Source of the DNA: an uncultured Bacteroidales bacterium
GTDB lineage: Bacteria; Bacteroidota; Bacteroidia; Bacteroidales; Paludibacteraceae
Length of the DNA: 64,000 nt
NCBI GenBank assembly: GCA_934667275.1
Contig: CAKULK010000003.1
Location: 1 to 64,000, forward strand
Direction of reading: 5' to 3'
The position numbers and the translations under genes are program-made. Under the pieces are notes generated by a model. That model had not been told where the DNA came from. It did no database searches and saw only the letters and a list, made by a program, of their open reading frames with translations. Positions within the stretch are counted from its first letter, which is position 1, and each line of letters opens with the position of its first letter. Below, in pieces: positions 45,533 to 55,271 of this stretch.

Positions 45533-45746
45533 ACTATTGACTAATGTTGTGTAAAACACTGCCGTGCGCTTTTCCTCACGTTTGGGATTGCCAAACCAAT
45601 AATCCATGATAATGTCCATAATTATATAAATTTGTTAATCCATGGGTTCGTTATACCTTGCTTATAGGTTGCGCATGGGTTGCGTATCCCTTGCTGAAAA
45701 GTTGCGCTTTGGCAGCATAAAACACGTAAATGAAACGACTGAATTG
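45533..45746. other. serC-serA spacer
   Basis: A gap of 214 bp without a reading frame I can support and without a full promoter match. Confidence 0.5.
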
Positions 45747-46826
45747 TTAGAGTTTCTTCTCGTAATCGTGGATGCAATCAACGAGTGCCTGTACGCCCTC
45801 GACGTCCATTGCGTTGTAGCACGAAGCACGGAAGCCGCCTACGAGACGATGTCCCTTGATGCCGACCATGCCGCGCTCAGTAGCGAACTTGAAGAAGTCG
45901 TCTTTGAGTTCCTCGTATTCGGGTTTCGGCACGAAGCAGATATTCATGCGGCTGCGGTCCTCCTTGTCGAGGATGGTGGGCACGAACATCTTGGAGTGGT
46001 CGAGGCAATCGTAGAGGAGGTCAGCCTTCTCTTGGTTGCGGCGGTCAATCCACTCGATGCCGCCGTGCTCTTTGAGCCAACGGAGGTTGAGGAGAGCGGT
46101 GTAGATAGGCAGGACAGGAGGCGTGTTGAACATGCTGCCGCCGTCGATGTGCGTCTGGTAGTTGAGCATCGTCGGGATATAGCGCGATACGTGACCGAGA
46201 GCCGACTCCTTGATGATGACGAAAGTAACGCCTGCGGGGGCGATATTCTTCTGCGCACCACCGTAGATGACATCGAACTTGCTAGCGTCGATAGGACGGC
46301 TGAGGATGTCAGACGACATATCTGCAATCAAAGGTACATTACCCTTCTTAGCGTAGATTTCTTGCAACTTGCGCTCGGAAATCTCGGTACCGAAGATGGT
46401 GTTGTTGGTGGTGATATGGAAATAGTCAGCGTCCTGCGGGATGTCGTAACCGGCTGGGATTGAGTTGGTTGACTCACCGACAACCTCTACCTCGCCGAAG
46501 CCCTTCGCCTCTTTGATAGCCTTCTTCGACCACACACCCGTGTTGAGGTAAGCGGCTTTCTTCTCGAGGAAGTTGTAAGGAATCATGCAGAACTGGAGGC
46601 TTGCGCCGCCACCGAGGAAGATGACGCGGTAGCCTTCGGGCACGCCGAGGAGTTCCTTCATCAGCGCTTCCGCCTCGTCCACAACGGGCTGGAAATACTT
46701 GGCACGGTGCGAAATCTCGAGGATGCTCAAGCCTTCACCTTGGAAATCAAGAACTGCATCAGCCGTCTGCTTGATGACCTCTTGGGGCAGGATACTGGGA
46801 CCTGCGTTGAAATTGTACTTTTTCAT
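45747..46826 (-). CDS. serC: Phosphoserine aminotransferase
   Basis: A PLP enzyme, second step of serine synthesis (3-phosphohydroxypyruvate to phosphoserine). The 359-residue protein begins MKKYNFNAGPSILP, the usual SerC start, so 46826 is used and not 46922. The PLP lysine lies in YGGAQKNIAPAGV. GGGASLQF and RMNICF are family patches. It lies 65 nt after the carboxyltransferase gene and upstream of serA. Confidence 0.96.
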   Translation of the reverse strand: MKKYNFNAGPSILPQEVIKQTADAVLDFQGEGLSILEISHRAKYFQPVVDEAEALMKELLGVPEGYRVIFLGGGASLQFCMIPYNFLEKKAAYLNTGVWSKKAIKEAKGFGEVEVVGESTNSIPAGYDIPQDADYFHITTNNTIFGTEISERKLQEIYAKKGNVPLIADMSSDILSRPIDASKFDVIYGGAQKNIAPAGVTFVIIKESALGHVSRYIPTMLNYQTHIDGGSMFNTPPVLPIYTALLNLRWLKEHGGIEWIDRRNQEKADLLYDCLDHSKMFVPTILDKEDRSRMNICFVPKPEYEELKDDFFKFATERGMVGIKGHRLVGGFRASCYNAMDVEGVQALVDCIHDYEKKL

Positions 46827-46891
46827 AAAGATATTAGTTTGTTTTACGTATATTGCGTAGTTTTTGTTGTTTACGTAGTTTATGTTGTGGG

Positions 46892-48811
46892 TTATTGTTT
46901 GGCAATCATGCCGTCTTTCCATTTGCTGCGCTGCTCGGGGAGCACCTCGGTGTCGGGTTGCTTGACAGCGGCTTGAATGGCATCTTTGACTTTCTTGGCT
47001 GCGTCTTTGACGGCGGTAGCGGCGGTCTCGATGAGGTCGGCATGCTCAAACCATGCGATAGCATCCGCCTTGGTGACAGCAGCACCTTGCGGTTTGTCCA
47101 CAGCCACGAGACGGCAGTTGTCGAATGCTGTCAGCGGCTCGATACCATGTTGCGTCTGCAGGTAGCAAACGACATCGCCTTTCTTATAGAACGTGCCGAA
47201 AGCGGGTGCGTGGCTGTCCTCGTTGTAGTCGAGTTCCCACAGCACTTTGCCCGCCTGCGTAGCCTCTACGGGCTCGGCATTCGGGTGCAGGATAGCGCGT
47301 TTGTCAGCAGCAGATATGAACGTAACCTGCTTGCCCCCCTGTGCGGCTTTCTCCATACGCTCGAGGAGGTCTTTGTTGAACTGCTCCTTCGCCTGACCGG
47401 ACTTGTACTCGCGGTACTGCTTCTCGTGCATAGCGAACTCGAAGAGTTCCTCGTCGTCCTGTCCGCGCTCCCAACCGAGTTTCTCCATCTCCTCAATATA
47501 GTGCGGCAGCACATCAGGATAGAGCGCCTGCGGGTCGCCCGTGTAGAACTCCATGCCTTTCTCTTTGGCGAGTTCGATGATTTCGGGTGCCAGTTCGCCC
47601 GGCAGTTTGCCCGACTTGCCAAGAATCATACCCCACATAGCGGGATCCATACGGGTGAACGGCTTTTCGCCCATTGACTTCGAGAAGAGGTTCATCAGGG
47701 CGGCGTTCTTCACGTACTGCGAGAACGGCGTAACGAGACACGGCGTACCGAGCATAGGCCAAATACGCTGTACCTCCTCGAAGAGTTCGACGAGCAGTTC
47801 GTCCTCGCTGAGGGCTTTCTCGCCGCGCTTGACGAGGTTGGCATTGATAGCGGCGTGCATACCCTTGAGGTCCGCCATCAGCGAACCCATCATACCGCCT
47901 GGCAGACCACAGCCGACAAGCAGAGAGGTCATCTTGGAGTTACGCGGGTCGATCCAGTAGCCGAGGAAATCGTCGATAAACGACTGCGTCAGGCTGCGCG
48001 CCTCCATATAGGCTTTCATATTGATGTCTTTCACGAGGAAGCCTGCGTCGCGGAGCATTGCCTGGATAGTGATGACATCAGGATGCACCATACCCCAACT
48101 GAGCGGTTCCATAGCCACGTCCAGCACATCGCCACCCGCCTTAGCCACCTCAAGCATAGAAGCCACCGAGAAACCGGGACCTGTGTGTCCGTGATATTGG
48201 ATAATAATGTCCGGGTGCTTCTCCTTGATAGCCACCACAATCTTTCCCAACATAGCGGGGCGACCGATACCTGCCATATCCTTGAGGCAGATTTCCTGTG
48301 CGCCGCCCTCGATGAGTTGCTCGGCAAGATTGATGTAATACTCCACGGTATGCACCTTGGAATAGGTGATACACATCGTGGCTTGGGCAGTCATGCCTGC
48401 CTCTTTCGCCCATTTGATAGACGGGATGATATTGCGGGGGTCGTTCAGACCGCAGAAAATACGGGTGATGTCGGTGCCTTGCGCGTGCTTCACCTTGTAC
48501 ATCAGTTGGCGCACATCGGCAGGCACAGGGTTCATACGGAGCGCGTTCAGACCACGGTCGAGCATATGGGTCTTGATACCTACCTCATTGAAAGGCTTGG
48601 TAAACGTGCGAACCGCCTGATTGGGGTTCTCGCCATAAAGAAGGTTCACTTGCTCACTCGCACCTCCGTTGGTCTCGACACGGTCGAAACAGCCCATATC
48701 GATGATAACGGGTGCAATCTTTGCCAACTGGTCTTTGCGGGGAACGTACTTGCCGCTACTCTGCCACATGTCGCGATAGACAAGTGAGAATTGAATTTCT
48801 TTTTTCGCCAT
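46892..48811 (-). CDS. Pyruvate/oxaloacetate carboxyltransferase subunit, biotin site absent
   Basis: A 639-residue carboxyltransferase of the oxaloacetate decarboxylase alpha/pyruvate carboxylase B group. The catalytic TIM barrel starts with SLVYRDMWQSSG and has the metal-site HGHTGPG and the lysine segment LKDMAGIGRP. The C-terminal 60 residues are a biotinyl-like domain (APAFGTFYKKGDVVCYLQTQ) in which the biotin-carrying AMKM is replaced by TQHG. A separate biotin carrier must therefore serve it. The tail is Ala/Lys-rich, like a flexible linker. Start 48811 follows from the N-terminus MAKKEIQFSLVYRD and a promoter just upstream. Confidence 0.9.
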   Translation of the reverse strand: MAKKEIQFSLVYRDMWQSSGKYVPRKDQLAKIAPVIIDMGCFDRVETNGGASEQVNLLYGENPNQAVRTFTKPFNEVGIKTHMLDRGLNALRMNPVPADVRQLMYKVKHAQGTDITRIFCGLNDPRNIIPSIKWAKEAGMTAQATMCITYSKVHTVEYYINLAEQLIEGGAQEICLKDMAGIGRPAMLGKIVVAIKEKHPDIIIQYHGHTGPGFSVASMLEVAKAGGDVLDVAMEPLSWGMVHPDVITIQAMLRDAGFLVKDINMKAYMEARSLTQSFIDDFLGYWIDPRNSKMTSLLVGCGLPGGMMGSLMADLKGMHAAINANLVKRGEKALSEDELLVELFEEVQRIWPMLGTPCLVTPFSQYVKNAALMNLFSKSMGEKPFTRMDPAMWGMILGKSGKLPGELAPEIIELAKEKGMEFYTGDPQALYPDVLPHYIEEMEKLGWERGQDDEELFEFAMHEKQYREYKSGQAKEQFNKDLLERMEKAAQGGKQVTFISAADKRAILHPNAEPVEATQAGKVLWELDYNEDSHAPAFGTFYKKGDVVCYLQTQHGIEPLTAFDNCRLVAVDKPQGAAVTKADAIAWFEHADLIETAATAVKDAAKKVKDAIQAAVKQPDTEVLPEQRSKWKDGMIAKQ

Positions 48812-48844
48812 AGTATATTGTTTTAAGATCAAATGATTCGCCTG

Positions 48845-48876
48845 CAAAGGTACTTCTTTTTTTCGACACGCGCAAA
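48845..48876 (-). promoter_or_regulatory. Promoter of the carboxyltransferase-serC-serA run
   Basis: TTTG (48876-48873), 20 bp, TACCTTTG (48852-48845) on the minus strand. Confidence 0.85.
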
Positions 48877-48978
48877 CTAAAAAGCGAAAAAAGGGAACAG
48901 GGTATTCCTCGCGATAATAATAGTGTTTGACAAATATGCATACTTTACCTGCAAAATGCAAAAAAAATACGCTCACCT

Positions 48979-49009
48979 CTTGCAGATAGAAGAAAAATAC
49001 ATTATCTTT
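48979..49009 (+). promoter_or_regulatory. susC promoter
   Basis: TTG (48979-48981), 20 bp, TATCTTTG (49002-49009). It gives a leader of about 340 nt before the susC start codon. Confidence 0.85.
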
Positions 49010-49015
49010 GCAGTC

Positions 49016-49354
49016 GATTTGATACCAAGGGGAGGACGCAATTCAGCACGATATTTCAGACGAAAGCCGACAACCTTAACAGGACTACATGATTAATGTA
49101 GTGACTGTGAGGGCGTTTGTACGTATATATGTGCCGAATAAACGACCGATTATTTGCTACCAAAGCATCTAATCGGCACAGCAGGAAACAATCCCTGCAA
49201 AGATGAGGGATTGAGAGGACTATAGAGAAAAGCGGAATCGGGGAAAATAAGGTATCAAAAAAAGGGTCCTTTTTTTGATACCTACCGGAGAGGACTAATA
49301 CCGAGAATAGTTGGGCGCAGGCCCGCTACATATTAACCAAAAAATAGTAATATT
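49016..49354 (+). promoter_or_regulatory. Long structured 5' leader of susC
   Basis: Four hairpins can be drawn: CTACAT/ATGTAG (49085-49101), ACCGATTA/TAATCGG (49145-49176), CAATCCCT/AGGGATTG (49189-49213), and a 15-bp stem GGTATCAAAAAAAGG/CCTTTTTTTGATACC (49251-49282). The word GAGAGGACTA occurs at 49213 and 49288 and AGGACTA also at 49081, flanking the hairpins. No coding region is seen. The layout suggests an attenuator or ligand-sensing leader, but it matches no riboswitch class I can identify. Confidence 0.6.
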
Positions 49355-52300
49355 ATGAGAGAAAAGTACTCAGAAACAGGTTTCCGGAGACTATTCCTGT
49401 CGTTGCTCGTCGGGGCATTGGCAATGATTAGTTTCCCTGCTATGGCAGCACCCGAACAGATTACGGGTCGCGTGGTTGACATCAATGGCGAGCCATTGAT
49501 TGGTGCCAACGTAACGGAACAGGGCACATCAAACGGTACCATCACCGACTTTGATGGTATGTTCGTGCTGACCGTTGAGAAAAACGCCACACTGGTGGTG
49601 TCGTACGTAGGTTATAAAGACCAGGAAGTACGTGCGCAAAAGGACATGCGTGTCATGCTGAAAGAGGACACCCAGATGTTGGACGAGGTGGTTGCCATCG
49701 GCTATGGAACACAGAAGAAAGCCAACCTGACGGGTGCAGTGACCACCGTTGACGTCAGCAAGGCATTGGAGTCCAAGACCGAGACCGATGTCGCCAAGGC
49801 ACTGCAAGGTGCCGTACCGGGCTTGACCATCACCAACCAGAACGGTGACATCAGTGCCGACCCGACCATTGTGATTCGTGGTGTGGGTTCGTTGTCGAAC
49901 AGCGCAGCATCCAAACCTTTATATATAGTGGACGGTGTGCCTATGGACAACCTCGGCTACCTCAACCCCAACGACATCGAGTCGATTAGCGTATTGAAGG
50001 ACGCTGCTTCCACCTCTATCTACGGTACGCGTGCTGCGTTCGGTGTTGTATTGGTTACCACAAAGACCGCCAAGACGGCTGAGAAGGTAAGCGTGACCTA
50101 CAACAACAACTTCGCTTGGAGCCGCGCTTCCGTATTACCCAATTATCCTACCGTGAAAGAGCAGATTACAGCCATGACAGAGGCCAACAACCGTGCAGGT
50201 GACGCTTCTGAGTTGTTTGGTATGTATTTCAATACGCAAGAGTTCATTGACAAAGTGGACGCATGGCAGGCTAAACATGGTGGCAAGTCGGGCTACCGCG
50301 CTATGGTTTACGGCGATGACTATGACGAGAAAGGTTTCTATGCAGACTGGGATGTAGCAGGTATCCTGTTCAACAACGCTGCTCCTTCACAATCGCATAA
50401 CCTGTCGGTTCAAGGCAACTCGGGCAAGACCAACTATTATATGTCGCTCGGCTACAACCACCAACAGGGTATCATGAACTTCAATCCTGACAAGATGGAC
50501 AAGTTCAACGCTACCGTAAACGTTTCAACCCAAGTAAACAAATGGTTGGAAGTAGGTGCCCGTTTCAATATGCAACACCGTACTTATTCTTATCCTGAAG
50601 TACGCGGTCAGGGTTCGTACCAATACGCATGGCGCTGGGGTTCGTTCTTTGGTCCTTGGGGTTACTTTGAGGATACCGACGGCAACCAATACGATGGTCG
50701 TAACATGATTGGTTTCCGCAAGGCTGGTGGTGATTCTTACAGAAAACGTATGAACATGCGTGCAGGCGGTTTCATCAAGTTGAATCTTGCCAAGGGCTTG
50801 ACCTTCAATGGCGACTACACTTACACCTATCGTACCAACCGCTACAAAGGCGTTGGTCTCACCGAGGATCTTGTGAACACTTGGAGCCTGCAAGGCGAGG
50901 AGTTCCGTCATGGCGCTATCAACAACAGCACATACATCGAGACCTCCAACGACCTCTATACCAACCACGTAGCCAACATGTACTTCAACTACAACGCTAC
51001 ATGGGCAAAGGCACACAACTTCAATGTGATGGTTGGTGCTAACATCGACAAGGACGACTACGAATATCTCTACTACGAGCGTCACGGTATGCAGGACGAG
51101 GCAAAGCCCGAATTGGCTCTCACTTCTGAAGACTACGCTTATTCGCACAGCCGCTCGCACAATGGCTCCGCAGGTATCTTCGGACGTATCAACTATGACT
51201 ACAAGGGCATCTACCTCTTCGAGTTCAATGCTCGCGGCGATGCTTCCAGCAAGTTTCCCGCAGGTCACCAGTGGGCATTCTTCCCATCAGGTTCTGTAGG
51301 CTACCGTATCAGCGAGGAGCCTTATTTCGAGCCTGCCAAAGCTGTGATGAGCAACCTGAAACTCCGTGCATCCTATGGTACCATCGGTAACCAAGAGATT
51401 GGCGACCTTATGTTCATCGAGACCATGACCAAGAACCGTGACCCGTACGAGACTACTGACACCAAGGCTTATTGGTTGGGCGACGGCACCGTACGTATGG
51501 ACTATTTCGGGCAACCCAAGATGGTGTCTCCGACCCTCACGTGGGAGACTATCGCTACCGCTAACGTAGGTATTGACCTCGGTTTCTTCAACAACGACTT
51601 GAACATCGGTTTCGACTGGTACCAGCGTGACACAAAAGACATGTTGGCTCCAGGCAAGGCTCTGCCGCAGGTTATCGGTGCTACCGCCGCTTACGAGAAC
51701 GCAGGTTCGCTCCGTACACGCGGTTGGGAGTTGAGCATTGACTATCGTCACCTCTTCCATGACTTGAAAGATTTCGAGATTTATGCTAACTTCAACCTCT
51801 CCGACTACAAGGCTACCATTACCGAGTGGGAGAGCAACAACCTCATCAACACCAACTACACCGGCAAAGAATACGGCGAGATTTGGGGCTTCCAAACCGA
51901 CCGTTACTTCACCGCTGACGACTTCAACGGTACCGACGCTGCCGGTCATCCTATCTATGCTGCCGGCATTGCCGACCAGAGCAAGTTGGAGAAAGGCAAG
52001 TTCGTTTACGGTCCCGGCGACATCAAGTTCGTTGACCAAAACGGCGACGGCGTGATTGACTGGGGAGACGGTACTCCCGAGAACCACGGTGACCTCGTGA
52101 AGATTGGTAACACCACTCCGCGTTTCCAATATTCGTTCCGTCTCGGCGCAAGTTGGCAAGGTATTGATATCGACCTCTTCTTCCAAGGTGTCGGCAAACG
52201 TGACATGTGGACGCAATCCGCATTCGTGATGCCTATGATGCGTGGTGTGGACGCTATCTATGCAAACCAGACCAGTTATGTAACCGAAGATATGGTGAAG

Positions 52301-52684
52301 AACAACCAAATCGACCAAAGCATGACTTATCCCCGTCTGTTCGGCGGTAACGCAGGTGTAGGCAACGCAGGTTCGTCTATCATGGACAATGGTTGCAACA
52401 ACTTCTATCCGCAAGACAAGTACTTGGTTAACATGGCTTATCTGCGTCTGAAGAACCTCACAGTAGGTTATACCCTGCCTCAGAAATGGACACGCAAGGC
52501 TACTATCGAGAAGTTCCGTATCTACGCTTCGTTCAACAACTTGGCAGACCTCATCAACCACACTTCGCAGTATGGCTTAGACCCAGAAATCACTACCGGT
52601 GTAGGTGCTTTGTCCAATGGTGTATTCGGTCGTACCGAACCTATCTACCGCTCGTATTCATTCGGTTTCCAAATCACCTTATAA
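49355..52684 (+). CDS. SusC/RagA-family TonB-dependent outer-membrane transporter
   Basis: A 1109-residue beta-barrel transporter for large nutrients. Order: signal peptide (LFLSLLVGALAMISFPAMA), carboxypeptidase-regulatory-like domain (ITGRVVDINGEPLIGANV, about 38-115), plug domain (DEVVAIGYGTQKK, then LYIVDGVPMDNLG) and a barrel ending in a C-terminal aromatic strand (YSFGFQITL). SusC proteins work with the surface lipoprotein SusD, encoded next. No glycan hydrolases or sensor genes are nearby, so the substrate cannot be inferred from context. The long leader suggests post-initiation control. Confidence 0.97.
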   Translation: MREKYSETGFRRLFLSLLVGALAMISFPAMAAPEQITGRVVDINGEPLIGANVTEQGTSNGTITDFDGMFVLTVEKNATLVVSYVGYKDQEVRAQKDMRVMLKEDTQMLDEVVAIGYGTQKKANLTGAVTTVDVSKALESKTETDVAKALQGAVPGLTITNQNGDISADPTIVIRGVGSLSNSAASKPLYIVDGVPMDNLGYLNPNDIESISVLKDAASTSIYGTRAAFGVVLVTTKTAKTAEKVSVTYNNNFAWSRASVLPNYPTVKEQITAMTEANNRAGDASELFGMYFNTQEFIDKVDAWQAKHGGKSGYRAMVYGDDYDEKGFYADWDVAGILFNNAAPSQSHNLSVQGNSGKTNYYMSLGYNHQQGIMNFNPDKMDKFNATVNVSTQVNKWLEVGARFNMQHRTYSYPEVRGQGSYQYAWRWGSFFGPWGYFEDTDGNQYDGRNMIGFRKAGGDSYRKRMNMRAGGFIKLNLAKGLTFNGDYTYTYRTNRYKGVGLTEDLVNTWSLQGEEFRHGAINNSTYIETSNDLYTNHVANMYFNYNATWAKAHNFNVMVGANIDKDDYEYLYYERHGMQDEAKPELALTSEDYAYSHSRSHNGSAGIFGRINYDYKGIYLFEFNARGDASSKFPAGHQWAFFPSGSVGYRISEEPYFEPAKAVMSNLKLRASYGTIGNQEIGDLMFIETMTKNRDPYETTDTKAYWLGDGTVRMDYFGQPKMVSPTLTWETIATANVGIDLGFFNNDLNIGFDWYQRDTKDMLAPGKALPQVIGATAAYENAGSLRTRGWELSIDYRHLFHDLKDFEIYANFNLSDYKATITEWESNNLINTNYTGKEYGEIWGFQTDRYFTADDFNGTDAAGHPIYAAGIADQSKLEKGKFVYGPGDIKFVDQNGDGVIDWGDGTPENHGDLVKIGNTTPRFQYSFRLGASWQGIDIDLFFQGVGKRDMWTQSAFVMPMMRGVDAIYANQTSYVTEDMVKNNQIDQSMTYPRLFGGNAGVGNAGSSIMDNGCNNFYPQDKYLVNMAYLRLKNLTVGYTLPQKWTRKATIEKFRIYASFNNLADLINHTSQYGLDPEITTGVGALSNGVFGRTEPIYRSYSFGFQITL

Positions 52685-52726
52685 TGCGCAGCAAGATAGT
52701 ATTAATCAATTAAAAGGAATGCAAAT

Positions 52727-54475
52727 ATGAAAAAGATAGCAATTAGTTTAATGGCAGGTATGGTGTTGCTGACAGGTTGCGACCTTCTCAACAACGACCC
52801 CGATACCGACTTCACCAAGCAAAACTATTTTACCAACGAGAAGAACGTAGAATTGTATTGCAATAAGTTCTACGATGAGTTCTTAGGCTATGGTAACAAC
52901 AGTACGTATGGCGATTTCTATTTCCCTACGCTGAATGACAATCAGGCTGTCAAGGGTTTGTCCACATGGTCATACCTCAACATCCCCGCTACCAACAGTA
53001 CTTGGAAAAACGCTTACGAGGAGATTCGCCGTGCCAACATCCTGATTGAGCAGTTGCCTAACATTGAGATGGCAGAGGCTAACAAGAACCACTGGATGGG
53101 TCTTGCCCGTCTCTATCGCGGCTACCAACACTACAAAGTGGTTCGCTCGTTTGGTGACTGCTATTGGGTGGACAAGGAGTTGACCACCGAGGACGCTACC
53201 ATCCTCTACGGCAAACGTACCGACCGCGACGAAGTGATGGACAAAGTGATAGAAGACATCAACTACGCAGTTGAGAATATCTCCCTCAACGCCAAGTCTC
53301 AGACCGCTTTTAACGTATATGTAGCCAACGCCATGAAGGCAGAGGTTTGCTTGTACGAAGGTACTTTCTGCAAATACCGTACTGAGGCCGAAAACGGCAA
53401 GGCTGCAAATGCTGACCGTGCCAACAAGTTCTTGGGCGAGGCTAAGGCTGCTTGCGAAGTAATCATGAATAGCGGCAATTTTGTGCTCACCGACGGTACT
53501 GCAGGCTATCGTGCCAACTACAACTCGCTTGACTTGAGTGGCAACAAAGAGATGATTATGTACAAGAAGTACATTATGGGTGTTCTCGGACACGGTACAC
53601 AGGACTACTGCTGCGGTTCGACCATGACCAACGGCATGAGCAAGGCTGCGTTCAACGCCTATCTGAAAACAGACGGAACGGTGGCTGATGCAAACGACGA
53701 CCATGGTACGCTGCGCGTGGATACCATCATTATAAACGATAGCACCACCATCATCGACTCGGTTTACACCATTGAGAATGTACTTGCAAACCGTGACCCG
53801 CGTCTGGCCCAACAAGTGGATGAAGACCTCCGCTATGTAGGCAAGGGACGTATCCGCTATCGTTGGCAAGGTCATGAGACGGCTGCCGAGAATACCTCCA
53901 GTACCGGTTACGGCGTGTTGAAGTTTGACGAACCTGCCACAGAGACCAAATACCGTCAGTCCACCTACCAAAATGAGACCGATGCACCTATCTTCTGGTT
54001 GGCAGAAATCTATCTGAACTATGCCGAGGCTTGCGCCGAGATGGACAATATGACTCAAGACGATTTGGACAAGTCCATCAATATGCTCCGCAAGCGTGTA
54101 GGTATGCCTGACCTGGCATTGGCTCCTGCAGCAGACCCTGCTAACAACATGGGTGTCAGCGACCTGATTTGGGAGATTCGCCGCGAGCGTCGTGTAGAGA
54201 TGATGTACGACAAGGACGACCGTTATTGGAGCCTTATCCGTTGGCACCAACTCGACAAACTGGATACACAGAAGTATCCCGAGCAGACCCTTGGCGCATG
54301 GATTGACCCGACTTGGAAATACAATGCAGAAAACGTAATCCTGACCGCAGACCGTTACATTGACTGCAAAGGCTCGAACCCGGACCGTATCTTCGACAAG
54401 AAATACTATCTTGAGCCAATCCCGTCAGGTCAAGAATCTCTCAATCCTGAGATTGGTCAGAACTTGGGCTGGTAA
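52727..54475 (+). CDS. SusD/RagB-family surface lipoprotein
   Basis: A 582-residue lipoprotein, signal ending in GMVLLTGC (lipobox Cys about residue 19), with the SusD-like TPR fold; WKNAYEEIRRANILIE near 85 and the C-terminal EIRRERRVEMMYDKDDRY are typical. It caps the SusC channel and captures substrate at the surface. It follows susC by 42 nt and is closed by a terminator. Confidence 0.97.
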   Translation: MKKIAISLMAGMVLLTGCDLLNNDPDTDFTKQNYFTNEKNVELYCNKFYDEFLGYGNNSTYGDFYFPTLNDNQAVKGLSTWSYLNIPATNSTWKNAYEEIRRANILIEQLPNIEMAEANKNHWMGLARLYRGYQHYKVVRSFGDCYWVDKELTTEDATILYGKRTDRDEVMDKVIEDINYAVENISLNAKSQTAFNVYVANAMKAEVCLYEGTFCKYRTEAENGKAANADRANKFLGEAKAACEVIMNSGNFVLTDGTAGYRANYNSLDLSGNKEMIMYKKYIMGVLGHGTQDYCCGSTMTNGMSKAAFNAYLKTDGTVADANDDHGTLRVDTIIINDSTTIIDSVYTIENVLANRDPRLAQQVDEDLRYVGKGRIRYRWQGHETAAENTSSTGYGVLKFDEPATETKYRQSTYQNETDAPIFWLAEIYLNYAEACAEMDNMTQDDLDKSINMLRKRVGMPDLALAPAADPANNMGVSDLIWEIRRERRVEMMYDKDDRYWSLIRWHQLDKLDTQKYPEQTLGAWIDPTWKYNAENVILTADRYIDCKGSNPDRIFDKKYYLEPIPSGQESLNPEIGQNLGW

Positions 54476-54501
54476 TATCATCCAATGAACATAATAAGGA
54501 G

Positions 54502-54535
54502 ACTGCCTAACCGCGGGGTTAGGCGGTTTCTTTTT
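54502..54535 (+). terminator. susD terminator
   Basis: CTGCCTAACC, loop GCGG, GGTTAGGCGG, then TTTCTTTTT. Confidence 0.93.
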
Positions 54536-54538
54536 ATG

Positions 54539-54569
54539 TTGCATATATGCATAAAAAGCAGTAACTTTG
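54539..54569 (+). promoter_or_regulatory. Promoter of the HD-domain gene
   Basis: TTG (54539-54541), 20 bp, TAACTTTG (54562-54569), directly after the susD terminator. Confidence 0.82.
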
Positions 54570-54603
54570 CGACTGCAACAACTACCATTCTTTTTGTACG
54601 ACT

Positions 54604-55212
54604 ATGACTCTACACGAGTATATTGAACAAAACATCCTCCCGCGCTACGACGCCTTCGACCGCGGACATCAGCGTGACCACGCGGAGAGCGTCATTGCCG
54701 AGAGTGTCAAACTGGCGCACGAACACCATGCCGACGAAGACATGGCGTACACCATTGCCGCCTACCACGACCTCGGTCTCTCCGTGGACCGCGAGTTCCA
54801 CCATATCCATTCGGGCGAAATCCTCGTGGCGGACACCAACCTCCGCAAATGGTTCACTGAGGAGCAACTCCTCACCATGCGCGATGCCGTAGAGGACCAT
54901 CGCGCGAGTGCCAAACGCCCTCCGCGCACTATCTACGGGGCTATCGTGGCAGAGGCTGACAGGCAGATTGACCCCGAGACCATCCTCCGCCGCACCCTCC
55001 AGTACGGCATGAAGCAGAACCCGACCGCCGATTTCGACTGGCATTTCGAGCGTGCCTATGCCCACATGCTGGACAAGTACGCCGAAGGCGGATACCTCCG
55101 TCTGTGGCTCAACAGCGAACGTAACGTGCAGGGGCTCAACCGCTTGCGTGCTATCATCAACGACAAAGACCACATGCGCGATCTCTGTTGGCACATCTAC
55201 CAAAATCTCTAA
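54604..55212 (+). CDS. HD-domain phosphohydrolase
   Basis: A 202-residue protein of the HD superfamily. The metal ligands are H and D in RGHQRDHAESV (about 21-27), the HD pair in AAYHDLGL (about 55), and later acidic/His residues (AVEDHRAS, AEADRQID). Such proteins usually cleave nucleotides or phosphoesters; the substrate is not evident. It is likely co-transcribed with the AddB-like gene 59 nt downstream. Confidence 0.87.
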   Translation: MTLHEYIEQNILPRYDAFDRGHQRDHAESVIAESVKLAHEHHADEDMAYTIAAYHDLGLSVDREFHHIHSGEILVADTNLRKWFTEEQLLTMRDAVEDHRASAKRPPRTIYGAIVAEADRQIDPETILRRTLQYGMKQNPTADFDWHFERAYAHMLDKYAEGGYLRLWLNSERNVQGLNRLRAIINDKDHMRDLCWHIYQNL

Positions 55213-55232
55213 ATCTCCCCCGATATCCAAAT

Positions 55233-55265
55233 AAATCGTACATCGTAAATTCGTAAATCGTACAT
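55233..55265. repeat. Degenerate TCGTAAATCGTACAT repeat
   Basis: AAATCGTACAT is repeated within 33 bp, separated by CGTAAATTCGT. A simple-sequence repeat in the spacer between two genes. Confidence 0.75.
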
Positions 55266-55271
55266 ACCCCC

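Noticed and set aside
49016..49354. Cobalamin or other known riboswitch upstream of susC
   Set aside because: The conserved cobalamin-box sequences and other class signatures I looked for are absent. The gene is also a SusC and not a BtuB-type transporter.
51287..52561. A 424-codon minus-strand frame opposite susC, and similar long frames opposite susD, recN and the AddB-like gene
   Set aside because: All are opposite genes with clear family motifs and none has its own promoter or domain.
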